Source of the DNA: CAMQRS01 sp964370065
GTDB lineage: Bacteria > Bacillota_I > Bacilli_A > Erysipelotrichales > Erysipelotrichaceae
Length of the DNA stretch: 64,000 nt
Assembly (NCBI GenBank): GCA_964370065.1
Contig: CAYJGK010000003.1
Span: forward strand, 1 to 64,000
Direction of reading: 5' to 3'
Below are positions 42,741 through 52,513 of this stretch, piece by piece (within the stretch, counting starts at the first letter, position 1; the number at the start of each line of letters is the position of its first letter). The position numbers and the translations under genes are program-made. The notes under the pieces are model-generated. The model was not told the DNA's origin. It made no database searches and saw only the letters and a list, made by a program, of their open reading frames with translations.

Positions 42741-44072
42741 TTAAATTCCTTGAGCAATCATTGCATTTGCAACTTTTAAGAATCCTGCAATGTTAGCACC
42801 TGCTACCAAGTCATCTTCTACTCCGTATTCTTTGGCAGTGGCTGCAATGTCAGCATAAATTGTTTCCATGATTTCTTTTAACTTTGCATCTACTTCCTCG
42901 AATGTCCAACTCATGCGCATTGAGTTTTGAGTCATTTCTAAACCAGAAGTAGCCACTCCACCAGCGTTACTTGCTTTTCCTGGAGCGTATAATACTTTAT
43001 TTTCTTGTAATACTGTAATGGCTTCAGGTGTACAAGGCATATTTGCACCTTCAGCAACAGCAATACATCCATTCGCAACTAATGTTTTAGCAGCTGCTCC
43101 ATTTAATTCATTTTGTGTAGCACAAGGAAGAGCAATATCACATTTAACGTTCCAAATGTTTGCACATCCTTCTACATATGTTGCTGAGCTAACCTGTGCT
43201 GCGTATTCACTAATGCGTGCACGTTTAACTTCTTTTAAATCTTTCATTAAATTTAAGTCAATTCCATTTGGATCATAAATGTATCCCTTTGAATCAGACA
43301 TGGCAACAACTTTACCACCTAATTGAGTGGTTTTTTCACAAGCGTAAATAGCAACATTTCCACTTCCTGAAATGACAACTGTTTTATCATTAAATGATTG
43401 TTTGTGGTCTTTCAACATTGCATCAGTTAAGTAACATAATCCATAACCAGTTGCTTCTGTTCTAGCTAGCGAACCACCCCAAGTTAGACCTTTACCTGTT
43501 AAAACACCAGTAAATTCATTTTTTAATTTTTTGTATTGTCCAAATAAGAACCCGATTTCACGGCCTCCCACACCAATGTCCCCAGCTGGAACATCTGTAA
43601 ATTGTGAGATGTGTTTACTTAATTCTGTCATAAAGCTTTGGCAAAAGCGCATAATTTCACCATCAGATTTACCTTTAGGATCGAAATCGCTTCCTCCTTT
43701 ACCACCACCCATAGGTAGTGTAGTTAATGCGTTTTTGAAGATTTGTTCGAAACCTAAAAATTTAACAATACTTAAGTTTACTGAAGGGTGAAAACGTAAT
43801 CCTCCTTTATAGGGTCCAATTGCGCTGTTGAATTGTACTCTAAATCCACGGTTTACTTGGACAACCCCTTTGTCATCTACCCAAGGAACTCTGAACATAA
43901 TTTGTCTTTCTGGTTCTACAATGCGTTCAATGACACCCGTAGATAATAATTCTGGATTTTTATCTACCACCATTTCTAAAGAATCTAATACTTCTTCTAC
44001 AGCTTGTAGAAATTCATCATCGTGTGGATTTCTAGCAATTACTGCATCTTTGATATAAGTTAATTTTTTCAT
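42741..44072 (-). CDS. gdhA: glutamate dehydrogenase (hexameric, NADP type)
   Basis: The 443-residue enzyme interconverts 2-oxoglutarate plus ammonia and glutamate. The conserved segments are present: GPYKGGLRFHPSVNLS, the substrate-binding LPMGGGKGGSDFDPKG with the catalytic Lys, DVPAGDIGVGGREIG, and the nucleotide-binding VVISGSGNVAIYACE. Length and motifs fit the small hexameric, usually NADP-dependent, form used for ammonia assimilation. AAGGAG precedes the ATG. It is a lone gene opposite to its neighbours. Confidence 0.95.
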   Translation of the reverse strand: MKKLTYIKDAVIARNPHDDEFLQAVEEVLDSLEMVVDKNPELLSTGVIERIVEPERQIMFRVPWVDDKGVVQVNRGFRVQFNSAIGPYKGGLRFHPSVNLSIVKFLGFEQIFKNALTTLPMGGGKGGSDFDPKGKSDGEIMRFCQSFMTELSKHISQFTDVPAGDIGVGGREIGFLFGQYKKLKNEFTGVLTGKGLTWGGSLARTEATGYGLCYLTDAMLKDHKQSFNDKTVVISGSGNVAIYACEKTTQLGGKVVAMSDSKGYIYDPNGIDLNLMKDLKEVKRARISEYAAQVSSATYVEGCANIWNVKCDIALPCATQNELNGAAAKTLVANGCIAVAEGANMPCTPEAITVLQENKVLYAPGKASNAGGVATSGLEMTQNSMRMSWTFEEVDAKLKEIMETIYADIAATAKEYGVEDDLVAGANIAGFLKVANAMIAQGI

Positions 44073-44254
44073 TTGTCTAATCTCCTTTGATTACTCAACT
44101 ATTATAGCACAAAAAAAATATAGTGAACATAAATTTACATAAAACATCATTTATTTACATTTTCTTACATCGCAACTTGTAATATGTATATAAAACATGT
44201 GAAAGTTATTGTCAAATATTTAAAAATTTGGTACTATATAAAAAAGTAAATATG

Positions 44255-44418
44255 ATAGAGGCGCGATTTGTTATGAAGATTGTATGAGAAGGCATTCGTT
44301 TATAAGAGAATATAATCAGAGGAACAATCGCCGAATGAATGAAACAGGCATGTTATATTCATGGTAGTATAGTGAATAACTATACTATTGTCTTACCTAA
44401 AGTAAGGAGTGCTATCTT
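44255..44418 (+). ncRNA. lysine riboswitch (L box)
   Basis: The element begins GATAGAGGCGCGATTTG and ends GGAGTGCTATC, which closes P1. Between them are GAGAAGGCA, ACAATCGCCGAAT, AACAGGCATG and a long stem ATAGTATAGT/ACTATACTAT, all conserved parts of the lysine aptamer. It controls the lysA-dap operon by lysine-dependent termination. Confidence 0.9.
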
Positions 44419-44437
44419 AAAGATATGAATATCATGT

Positions 44438-44467
44438 CAATAAGAAAAAACTCTTATTGGCTTTTTT
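44438..44467 (+). terminator. riboswitch-controlled terminator before lysA
   Basis: CAATAAG pairs with CTTATTG across eight bases, followed by GCTTTTTT. It is the off-state of the lysine riboswitch. Confidence 0.75.
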
Positions 44468-44487
44468 GTTTTATCAGGAGGAAGAAT

Positions 44488-45771
44488 ATGAAAAAGATGA
44501 TGAATATTGCTGGTGTTCCAGTGAATCAATTAGTAGAGGCATGTGGGAGTCCACTATATGTATATGATGAAAACAAGATTGATGAGCAAATTGAAACATA
44601 TCAAAAAAACTTTGTTTCAAAGCATTTTGAAACGGAAATAATTTATGCTTCGAAAGCTTTTACTTGCCAAGCGATGCTTGCCAAATTAAAACAATATAAC
44701 TGTGGATTAGATGTAGTGAGTGGAGGAGAATTATATGTAGCAAGTGTTGCAAATTATGAGGCTTCTAAAATTTATTTTCATGGTAATAATAAGACATATG
44801 CGGAACTAGTGTCGGCATTGGATTATAATGTGCATACAATTGTTGTTGATAATATATATGAAATTGATCAATTAATTACACTAAGTGAAGAGATGCATAA
44901 AAAAGTGCATGTTTTAATACGCTTGAATCCTAAAGTAGAGGCGCATACTCATGAATATATTATGACAGCAAATGCCGATTCTAAATTTGGGATTAGTGTG
45001 GATTTAAAAGAGGATATTCATGGTATGATTCAAAAAATAGAAGCGAGTGATGGAGTTACATTTGATGGATATCATTGCCATATTGGGTCTCAAATTTTTG
45101 AAACAGAAGGATTTGTGCAAGCGATTAATAAGATGTGTGAATTCATTCAGTATACACAAGAAACATGGTCTACAAATGTTAAAGTGTTTAACATGGGAGG
45201 TGGATTTGGTGTCACTTATACAAGTGATGATACACCAACTCCAACTAGTGAAATGTGCCAAACATTAATTAACGCAGTAGAAACTAATAATGAAAAATAT
45301 AATTTACAATTAGAAAAAGTATGTATGGAACCAGGTAGAAGTATTGTTGCAGAAGCGGGCTATACAATATATGAAGTTGGATTTATTAAACAAACGCAAA
45401 ATAAACAATTTGCATTTATTAATGGTGGAATGGCGGATAATATTCGCCCTGCATTATATAATGCTAAATATCATTGTGAAATTGCCAATAAGATGGATGA
45501 AAGTAAAACAGAAGTATATGATATTGCAGGTAAATGTTGTGAAAGTGGTGATATCATTATTCATGAAGCTTCTTTACCTAAAGTAGAAAGTAAAGATTTA
45601 TTAGTTGTATTAAGTACCGGTGCTTATGGTTATACGATGGCTAGCAATTATAATCGTTTAAATCGCTTAGGAGTATATTTTGTAAAAGATGGGAAAGTAC
45701 GTATGGTTGTGAAACCAGAAACGTATGCTCAGCAAATCCAAAATGATTGTGATGAAGAGGTTTCACTATGA
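44488..45771 (+). CDS. lysA: diaminopimelate decarboxylase
   Basis: The 427-residue PLP enzyme converts meso-diaminopimelate to lysine, the last step. It has YASKAFTC with the PLP-binding Lys56, GLDVVSGGELYVA, HCHIGSQI near 190, FNMGGGFGV, and the active-site EPGRSIV and CESGD. I place the start at 44488 behind AGGAGG; the longer frame from 44425 runs back into the riboswitch. It is the first gene of the lysine operon and overlaps dapF by four bases. Confidence 0.95.
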   Translation: MKKMMNIAGVPVNQLVEACGSPLYVYDENKIDEQIETYQKNFVSKHFETEIIYASKAFTCQAMLAKLKQYNCGLDVVSGGELYVASVANYEASKIYFHGNNKTYAELVSALDYNVHTIVVDNIYEIDQLITLSEEMHKKVHVLIRLNPKVEAHTHEYIMTANADSKFGISVDLKEDIHGMIQKIEASDGVTFDGYHCHIGSQIFETEGFVQAINKMCEFIQYTQETWSTNVKVFNMGGGFGVTYTSDDTPTPTSEMCQTLINAVETNNEKYNLQLEKVCMEPGRSIVAEAGYTIYEVGFIKQTQNKQFAFINGGMADNIRPALYNAKYHCEIANKMDESKTEVYDIAGKCCESGDIIIHEASLPKVESKDLLVVLSTGAYGYTMASNYNRLNRLGVYFVKDGKVRMVVKPETYAQQIQNDCDEEVSL

Positions 45772-46586
45772 TTTCTTTTGAAAAATATCATGGTTGTGGA
45801 AACAACTTTGTTATCGTAAATGAAAGGGATGTAAAGCATCTTGATTATGCTAGTTTAGCAAAAAAAATGTGTGATGTATCAACAGGTATTGGAGCAGATG
45901 GGTTAATGGTAGTCGTTGAAAAGCCACTGACTATGCTATTTTATAATTGCGATGGAAGTGAAGCACCGATGTGTGGAAATGGCATTCGTTGTTTTGCTAA
46001 CTATGCTTACCATTACTTAACAAGAGATAAGCGTTTCACAATTGAAACATTAGCTGGTCCGATGCATGTAGAAGTAAAAGGAAGTGAAGACTTTAGAGTA
46101 GAAATCAATATGGGAAAACCAAATTGGGATGCTTCATTATTAAAATTAAGTCGACCTATGAAGAATACGCATACGTATACATTAGAGGTATTAGATAAAA
46201 CATTCACCTTACATAGTGTGTTTCTAGGAACGATTCATACTGTTGTATTTTGCAATCTGATTATAGAAAGTGATGTTGAAAAATATGGACAAGCCATTTG
46301 TGAGCATCCATTGTTTAAAGAAAAAACAAATGTTAATTTTGTAAGGGTAGTTAATCGTGGTGAAATTGAAGTATTAACATATGAAAGAGGAGTAGGGATT
46401 ACAAAAGCTTGTGGGACAGGTTGCTGTGCAAGTGTCTTATTTGCTCATTTATTAAAATTTACAAATTGTAAGGTAGATGTTAGGTTACCACTAGGAACAC
46501 TTAAGATTAGTTTGAAGAATGATGTATTTATGGATGGACCTGCAAAAAGGGTCGCGATTGGTCAATTTGAGGAGGGCAATCTATGA
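45768..46586 (+). CDS. dapF: diaminopimelate epimerase
   Basis: The 272-residue enzyme turns LL- into meso-diaminopimelate by a two-base mechanism. The catalytic Cys pair is visible in MCGNGIRC (near residue 72) and ACGTGCCAS (near 217). The start FEKYHGCGNNFVIVNE is typical. It overlaps lysA and dapA by four bases each, so all three are translationally coupled. Confidence 0.94.
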   Translation: MISFEKYHGCGNNFVIVNERDVKHLDYASLAKKMCDVSTGIGADGLMVVVEKPLTMLFYNCDGSEAPMCGNGIRCFANYAYHYLTRDKRFTIETLAGPMHVEVKGSEDFRVEINMGKPNWDASLLKLSRPMKNTHTYTLEVLDKTFTLHSVFLGTIHTVVFCNLIIESDVEKYGQAICEHPLFKEKTNVNFVRVVNRGEIEVLTYERGVGITKACGTGCCASVLFAHLLKFTNCKVDVRLPLGTLKISLKNDVFMDGPAKRVAIGQFEEGNL

Positions 46587-47458
46587 TGGTAAAAGGAAGT
46601 ATTGTTGCATTAGTAACGCCGTTTGATGAAGTCGGAAATATTAATTTTGAAGCATTAGGTAAATTAGTTGAATTTCACATTGCAAATGAAACAGATGCTA
46701 TTTTAGTGTTAGGAACAACAGGGGAAACCCCCACGTTAACACATGAAGAAGATGCAAGCATTGTAGAGTTTGTTATTAAAAAAGCAAATAAACGTATTCC
46801 TATTTATGTAGGAGCAGGAAGTAATAATACGAATACGCAAATTACATATGCTAAAAAATATGAAAAAATGGGCGCAGATGCGTTATTAGTGATTGCGCCT
46901 TATTATAATAAAGCAAATGATGAAGGAATGTACCAACATTTTAAAACATGTGCAGATGCTGTAAACATTCCATTGATTTTATACAATGTGCCTGGTAGAA
47001 CGGGATGTGCTATTCCATATAGTGTTGTGAAAAGATTGGCTACACATAAAAATATAGCAGGAATTAAAGAGGCGAGTGGGGACATTTCTTACTTAGCTAA
47101 AATTTCAAAACTAGTCAATGATTCATTCTTAATTTATGTTGGAAATGATGATATGATTGTTCCCGCATTGTCTTTAAAAGCAGCTGGTGTCATTAGTGTA
47201 GTCGCTAATATTTTACCAAAAGAAACACACGAAATGGTTATGGCTTATCATGCCGGTGATCATCAAACAAGTATTGATTTGCAATTAAAATATTTAGATT
47301 TAATCAATGCTTTATTTATTGAAACAAATCCAATTCCTGTTAAAGAAGCTATGAATCATATGGGAATGCAGGTAGGAGGATATCGCTTACCTTTATATCC
47401 AATGTCACAAGCTAATAAAGATATTTTAATTAAGGAATTAAAGGCGGTGAATTTATAA
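46583..47458 (+). CDS. dapA: 4-hydroxy-tetrahydrodipicolinate synthase
   Basis: The 291-residue TIM-barrel aldolase condenses pyruvate with aspartate semialdehyde. LGTTGETPTL near 44, YVGAGSNNT, the catalytic Tyr in LILYNVPGRTG near 133 and the Schiff-base Lys in IAGIKEASGD near 161 are all present. ATG 46586 is an alternative start. It overlaps dapF by four bases and dapB by one. Confidence 0.95.
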   Translation: MMVKGSIVALVTPFDEVGNINFEALGKLVEFHIANETDAILVLGTTGETPTLTHEEDASIVEFVIKKANKRIPIYVGAGSNNTNTQITYAKKYEKMGADALLVIAPYYNKANDEGMYQHFKTCADAVNIPLILYNVPGRTGCAIPYSVVKRLATHKNIAGIKEASGDISYLAKISKLVNDSFLIYVGNDDMIVPALSLKAAGVISVVANILPKETHEMVMAYHAGDHQTSIDLQLKYLDLINALFIETNPIPVKEAMNHMGMQVGGYRLPLYPMSQANKDILIKELKAVNL

Positions 47459-48168
47459 TGAAGGTGGCATTAGTTGGATATGGAACTATGGGTCAAATTG
47501 TTGAACAAAAATTAGTTGAAAAAAATCATAGTGTAAGTGGAGTTGTTTCATTAGGAATGTTAGAAAATCTAAATGAAATAAAAGAGGAGTTTGATGTCAT
47601 TATTGATTTTTCACACCCTAGTTATTTAGACATGATTATTTCTTATGTAAAAGAAACAAATACGCCAGTTGTATTTGCAACAACTGGGTATAGTGAACAA
47701 CAAATTGCAGCAATTAAACTATTGGGAATGCAACACCCTGTTGTATACACTGCTAATTTCTCATTAGGTATTACCGTTATGGAAGAAGTGTTACGAATGA
47801 TTACACCTATATTAGAAGATAGTTTTGATATTGAAGTAATTGAAAAGCATCACAATAAAAAATTAGATGCACCAAGTGGAACAGCTAAAATGTTAGTGGA
47901 TGCAATAAATGTGAATCAAGCATATGAAGTCGTACATGCACGTGAAGGAATGGCTAAGCGTGGACAAGAAATTGGTGTGCATGCTATTCGTGGTGGTAGT
48001 ATCGTAGGAGAGCATAGTGTTATTTTTGCAGGAGAAGATGAAGTACTTGAAGTGAAACATGAAGCGCATTCAAAAAACATATTTGTCGTGGGGGCAATTA
48101 AAGCAGCCAGCTATGTGATCAGTAAGCCAGCTGGTTTATATACAATGAACGATGTCTTGTTTAAATAA
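47458..48168 (+). CDS. dapB: 4-hydroxy-tetrahydrodipicolinate reductase
   Basis: The 236-residue enzyme reduces the DapA product with NAD(P)H. It has the nucleotide-binding start VALVGYGTMGQIV, ATTGYS, YTANFSLGI, the active-site EKHHNKKLDAPSGTA near 140 and AIRGGSIVGEHSV. It is slightly shorter than the E. coli enzyme (about 270), as in other Firmicutes. Its ATG overlaps the dapA stop; GGTGAA precedes it. Confidence 0.94.
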   Translation: MKVALVGYGTMGQIVEQKLVEKNHSVSGVVSLGMLENLNEIKEEFDVIIDFSHPSYLDMIISYVKETNTPVVFATTGYSEQQIAAIKLLGMQHPVVYTANFSLGITVMEEVLRMITPILEDSFDIEVIEKHHNKKLDAPSGTAKMLVDAINVNQAYEVVHAREGMAKRGQEIGVHAIRGGSIVGEHSVIFAGEDEVLEVKHEAHSKNIFVVGAIKAASYVISKPAGLYTMNDVLFK

Positions 48169-48184
48169 TGGATAGGAGATACAT

Positions 48185-49555
48185 ATGAATATAAAAGCAG
48201 TTATTTTTGATTTCAATGGAACATTATACTTTGATAGTGACTATCATGTGCAAGCGTGGGATGAAATGGCTAAAATTATCACCAATCAACCATTAGATGA
48301 TCAATTGAGGGTATTAATGCATGGTAAAAATAACGAAGAAATTATTCGTTTATTAAAACCTGGTATAGATGATGTAAGGAATAAAGCGTATTCTTTACAA
48401 AAGGAAGCAATGTATCGTAAGATGTGTATGAATGATCAAGAAAACTTGCATTTAGTAGAAGGCGCGATTGCCTTATTCCAATATTTAAAACAAGAAAATA
48501 TCCCATTCACAATTGCGAGTGCCTCGATTAAAGAAAACATTGATTTCTTTATTGAAACATTTGGTTTAGATGAATACTTTGATGTAGATGCTATTATTTA
48601 TGATGATGGGAACTATATGAATAAAGTAGATATGTTCACAACCGCTTGCCGACGCTTTCATATTGAACCATGTGAAGCTATGGTAATAGAGGATAGTGTC
48701 ACAGGAACAAGTCAAGCTAAACAAACAGGAATAGGGTGCATTATTGGAATGATGAGAACAGAAAACAATCAAACATTAGTAGATTGTGGAGCACATGCAT
48801 GTATTTCCGATTTTACTCAATTTGATTATAACTTATTAAAAGAAAGAGGAACCAAAACAATGGAAGCAACAGAAATTATTCAATTTATTAGAGATTCAAA
48901 AAAGAAAACACAAGTAAAAGTATACGTATCTGCGACAGAAAAAATTACATTTGATGATGTGCAACAATTCGGATGTAAAAAAAGCCCAATTCTTATTGGG
49001 GAGTGGGATGTAATCGCTCCTCAGTTAGAAGCGAACAAATCATATATTACTGATTACTATGTAGAAAATAATGCTCGTAACTCAGCAATTCCTTTATTAG
49101 ATTTAAAAGGAATTAATGCTCGTATTGAGCCAGGAGCCATTATCCGTGATCAAGTAGAGATTGGTGATAATGCAGTCATCATGATGGGTGCTACGATTAA
49201 TATTGGTGCTATTATTGGGGCAGGAACCATGATAGATATGGGAGCAATTTTAGGTGGAAGAGCAACAGTTGGTAAAAACTGCCACATTGGAGCAGGTACT
49301 GTATTAGCAGGCGTAATTGAACCAGCAAGTGCGACACCAGTCATTGTAGAAGATGGTGTATTAATCGGTGCTAATGCGGTTGTAATCGAAGGGTGCCGCA
49401 TTGGAGCAGGGAGTGTTGTGGCCGCAGGAGCAGTTGTAATTGAAGATGTCCCAGCAGGCGTAGTGGTAGCAGGATGTCCCGCTAAAATTATTAAAGAAGT
49501 AGACGATCAAACGTCTAGTAAAACGGGATTAGAAGAAGGATTAAGAAAAATTTAA
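48185..49555 (+). CDS. HAD hydrolase fused to tetrahydrodipicolinate N-acetyltransferase (DapH)
   Basis: The 456-residue frame joins two proteins. Residues 1-220 form a HAD hydrolase of the beta-phosphoglucomutase type (VIFDFNGTLYFDSD, ASIKENIDFF, EDSVTGTSQAK). Its second motif-I Asp is replaced by Asn11. Residues 226-456 form DapH, which N-acetylates tetrahydrodipicolinate: EATEIIQFIRDSKKKTQVKV, ARNSAIPLLDLKGINARIE, then hexapeptide repeats. No stop separates them. However, an internal ATG at 48860 has AGAGGA nine bases ahead, so DapH may also be made alone. The place in the lysine operon fits DapH; the HAD role is unknown. The acetyl route also needs an aminotransferase and a deacetylase, not in this window. 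Confidence 0.88.
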   Translation: MNIKAVIFDFNGTLYFDSDYHVQAWDEMAKIITNQPLDDQLRVLMHGKNNEEIIRLLKPGIDDVRNKAYSLQKEAMYRKMCMNDQENLHLVEGAIALFQYLKQENIPFTIASASIKENIDFFIETFGLDEYFDVDAIIYDDGNYMNKVDMFTTACRRFHIEPCEAMVIEDSVTGTSQAKQTGIGCIIGMMRTENNQTLVDCGAHACISDFTQFDYNLLKERGTKTMEATEIIQFIRDSKKKTQVKVYVSATEKITFDDVQQFGCKKSPILIGEWDVIAPQLEANKSYITDYYVENNARNSAIPLLDLKGINARIEPGAIIRDQVEIGDNAVIMMGATINIGAIIGAGTMIDMGAILGGRATVGKNCHIGAGTVLAGVIEPASATPVIVEDGVLIGANAVVIEGCRIGAGSVVAAGAVVIEDVPAGVVVAGCPAKIIKEVDDQTSSKTGLEEGLRKI

Positions 49556-49580
49556 ATATCATAAAAGAATAGAAATAATG

Positions 49581-49627
49581 AAGCACACCACAAAAATTGG
49601 AAACAATTAGAATGGTGTGCTTTTTTT
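49581..49627 (+). terminator. terminator of the lysine operon
   Basis: AAGCACACCA pairs with TGGTGTGCTT across an A-rich loop with its own weak stem, followed by T. The stretch from here to 49,866 holds no gene. Confidence 0.8.
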
Positions 49628-49866
49628 GTAGCAGACAGCAAATGAGTAATGGTTAAACTAGGTGTACCCACAGCAGGCTGTACCAATCAAACAAAGTGTA
49701 GCAGATGTATAGAAACTAACATTACATATCAAAAGAATATGATGGATTAACAAAGTTCATTTATTACTGTAATTCAATTACTTTTCACAGTGAAAACAAG
49801 TTCATCTCACTTTCAAATACTATAATTAATAGGAATAGATTAATAATTATTCATTATGGAGGTTCT

Positions 49867-51549
49867 ATGAAAATACATGGGAAAAATAAGGTCAGGCTAT
49901 TGATATGTATAGTAGTATTATTAAGTTTATGTACAATATATTTGGTTTCGAATACTAATAAGGTTGGGGAATCAAAGGTATCTAATAATCAAAATATAGA
50001 AGTGGAAAACAGAGTAATTAATAGTGATATCAAAAGTATAGTATTAGATGAATCTGTAGAGGGGTTTACCTATTATGATCTTGCTAGACAAGATGAAATT
50101 CAAAATCAAATAGATGAATACCAAGCAGCTAATGTCGGAATTGATGATATGCTATTATTATTTAACCCTTATGGTACTAATACTACGGGATTATATGTAT
50201 ATTTTAATGAAAAGGATATCACTAAAGTTGAATATACAATTGAGACTGAAAATTATGAAAATTATTCACAGAGTGTAAGGATGGATGAGGATTTATCAAA
50301 TGTCGAATTTCAGTTAATTGGTTTAGTTGCAGGGGAAGAAAATCAAATAACTATACATTGTTACCAAGATGATAATGTAATTGAAAATGTTACTTTTTCT
50401 GTTACTGCGCCCAGTTTACAAGGAAATTATGTAAATCAAATTGAAGTAGATTGTGAAGATTATGATCTGCTAGAAAATGGTTTGTATGCACTCTTAGGAT
50501 TAAATTACACATATGAAGGGTATACTTATTTTGTTGACAAATATGGTGTAGTTAGGATGGAATATTCATTTGATGAAGATCTAAATGAAACCATTTTAAT
50601 CCATGACAATCACTATTTTACAAGTTTCGATTTACATTCTATGGCAAAGATTAATAATTTAGGTAAAGTAGTTAATGTTTATGATTTAAACGAATATGAA
50701 ATACATCATGATTATGCAATTAATGACGATGATGAAATCATTGTTTTGGTAACGGACACTAGTTCTAATGCAGTGGAAGATGAAATTATTAAAGTTGATA
50801 TAGAAACAGGTGAGGTCTCTTTGTTGCTTGACTTGGGCACAGTATTCTATGACTATAAACAAATAACGAATGTTTTCGCAGATGATAGTATATGGCAAAA
50901 TTATGTTGGACAATTAGATTGGATGCATATTAATTCTTTACAACTAGTTAATGATGATGAAATAATTTTGAGCAGTAGGGAAACAAGTACGATAATAAAA
51001 TTATCGAACATATATGAAAATGTAGAGATTGATTATTTAATTAGTGATGAAGAAATATGGGAAGACACTGCATATGCACAGTATTCTTATACACAAATTG
51101 GTGATTTTATTCCTAATGCTGGACAACATAGTGTGACGTATTTAGAAGATGACGCACTAGAATCTGGGCAATATTATTTATATATGTACAACAATAATTA
51201 TTTTAATTATGAAAGTAGACTTTCTTATGAGGAAACAATTGAAGGGGCTAATACAACATTTGATAATACAGGAACTAATCAAAGTATGTATTACATGTAT
51301 TTAGTTGATGAAAATGAAGAAACGTATACGTTAGTAAATCAAATTGATGTAGAATACTCTTCTATTGTGTCTAGTGCTCAAAAATATGTTGATGAAATAA
51401 TTATTAATAGTGGGATGGAAAAAGAATTTTATGTTTATGACGAAGACAATAATGTAATAGCAACTTACTATTACAATGATTTAGAAGAGAGTATATTTTT
51501 AGGATATAGAGTTTTTAAGTATTCATTTGAAGATTTTTATTTCGAATAA
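49867..51549 (+). CDS. arylsulfotransferase (ASST)-like exported protein
   Basis: The 560-residue protein has an N-terminal hydrophobic segment (about 11-28) containing LLSLC, so it may be a lipoprotein or a membrane-anchored protein. The rest fits the ASST family: an N-terminal beta domain with FNPYGTNTTGLYVYF, then a propeller with YEIHHDYAIN, LDWMHINSLQLV and NAGQHSVTYL. These hold His residues that match those of ASST, where one is sulfated during transfer of sulfate between phenols. It is very acidic. It is a lone gene with TGGAGG ahead; substrate unknown. Confidence 0.8.
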   Translation: MKIHGKNKVRLLICIVVLLSLCTIYLVSNTNKVGESKVSNNQNIEVENRVINSDIKSIVLDESVEGFTYYDLARQDEIQNQIDEYQAANVGIDDMLLLFNPYGTNTTGLYVYFNEKDITKVEYTIETENYENYSQSVRMDEDLSNVEFQLIGLVAGEENQITIHCYQDDNVIENVTFSVTAPSLQGNYVNQIEVDCEDYDLLENGLYALLGLNYTYEGYTYFVDKYGVVRMEYSFDEDLNETILIHDNHYFTSFDLHSMAKINNLGKVVNVYDLNEYEIHHDYAINDDDEIIVLVTDTSSNAVEDEIIKVDIETGEVSLLLDLGTVFYDYKQITNVFADDSIWQNYVGQLDWMHINSLQLVNDDEIILSSRETSTIIKLSNIYENVEIDYLISDEEIWEDTAYAQYSYTQIGDFIPNAGQHSVTYLEDDALESGQYYLYMYNNNYFNYESRLSYEETIEGANTTFDNTGTNQSMYYMYLVDENEETYTLVNQIDVEYSSIVSSAQKYVDEIIINSGMEKEFYVYDEDNNVIATYYYNDLEESIFLGYRVFKYSFEDFYFE

Positions 51550-51604
51550 AATAGGCAAGTAATTGTTATGATAAAATGAACCATTCAGGTAGAATTTACA
51601 AGTG

Positions 51605-51696
51605 TTTAGGCATCAGTACTATATATGAAATGTGGATATGAAGTTGCCTCATATATGAATGCCGAAAATAAAGATATCGTTTTGTTAAAAGATTAA
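51605..51696 (+). pseudogene. GNAT acetyltransferase C-terminal remnant
   Basis: One frame ends LYMKCGYEVASYMNAENK and IVLLKD at a TAA (51694-51696). The phrase LYxKxGYEV is the usual last motif of GNAT enzymes. The rest of the gene is missing. Confidence 0.4.
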
Positions 51697-51700
51697 AGTA

Positions 51701-51738
51701 AAACTACCACTATCAATTTTGGATAGTGGTAGTTTATT
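51701..51738. terminator. bidirectional terminator
   Basis: AAACTACCACTATC and GATAGTGGTAGTTT form a perfect 14-bp stem. It ends the rRNA methyltransferase unit on the minus strand. Confidence 0.75.
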
Positions 51739-51790
51739 CTTTTTCTATATTTATAAGGTAAACATAAGCAAGTGGGTAAGGATAAGAAAG

Positions 51791-52513
51791 TTATTTCTTA
51801 CGTTGCCTTAATACTTCATAGGCAAGAATAGTACTTGCACTTGCTGCACTTAATGCATTTTTGAAATTATTAGAATAGGGAAGATATACATTTTGATCTG
51901 AAGTAGCCAATACCGCTTTTGATAAACCACGTTTTTCTCCTCCTATACAAATACACACTTTTTGATTAAAGTTATAGTCATACATTTCAATGGCAGAATC
52001 ATCACGATTAGCACATACGATTTGAAATCCATCTTGCTTTAATTGTTGAAGTGTTTCCTGTAAATTATCACTTACTACCATAGCTAGTAACTCACTAGCA
52101 CCCGCGCTGGATTTAGCAAGTGTACTAGCCGCGCTTGTCCAATTGCGAGGGCCTAGGATAATAGCATCTACACCAGCTGCATATAATGATCGTAAGACAA
52201 AACCAAAGTTAAATGGATCTTCCACCCCTTCCACAATTGCGTAAAAAGAAGATTTTTTTAATGTACCTAATGATTGAAAACTACGTTCTTGTACATAAGC
52301 GATTACGCCACCATGTGATACGCCTTCGCATAAGTCATTGATTTCTTCGCGATTTGCATAGGCAAGTGTTACATTTTGTAATTTTGCTTGTTTTTCTATA
52401 TACCTAGTATCACGATCTTTCTTGTTTTTGTCCATGATTATTTTATTCACATGGCGATAAGGTGATTGCAAGGCTGCTTTAACGGATATTTTTCCTTCTA
52501 ATAAATAGTTCAT
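51791..52513 (-). CDS. SpoU/TrmH-family RNA 2'-O-methyltransferase, RlmB-like
   Basis: The 240-residue protein has an N-terminal substrate-binding domain (LLEGKISVKAALQS) and a C-terminal SPOUT knot domain. Its three motifs are visible: VEDPFNFGFVLRSLYAAG, CICIGGEKRGLSK and ALSAASASTILAYEVLRQR. Members methylate ribose 2'-OH in rRNA or tRNA. RlmB (23S G2251) is the nearest general match, but Firmicutes have several paralogues, so the target base is unsure. It is a lone gene. Confidence 0.85.
   Translation of the reverse strand: MNYLLEGKISVKAALQSPYRHVNKIIMDKNKKDRDTRYIEKQAKLQNVTLAYANREEINDLCEGVSHGGVIAYVQERSFQSLGTLKKSSFYAIVEGVEDPFNFGFVLRSLYAAGVDAIILGPRNWTSAASTLAKSSAGASELLAMVVSDNLQETLQQLKQDGFQIVCANRDDSAIEMYDYNFNQKVCICIGGEKRGLSKAVLATSDQNVYLPYSNNFKNALSAASASTILAYEVLRQRKK

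Noticed and set aside
43531..44058. Long antisense ORFs over gdhA
   Set aside because: They mirror a conserved gene, lack ribosome binding sites, and show no protein family features.
44425..44487. N-terminal extension of lysA
   Set aside because: It lies within the lysine-riboswitch expression platform, and a much better start with AGGAGG is at 44488.
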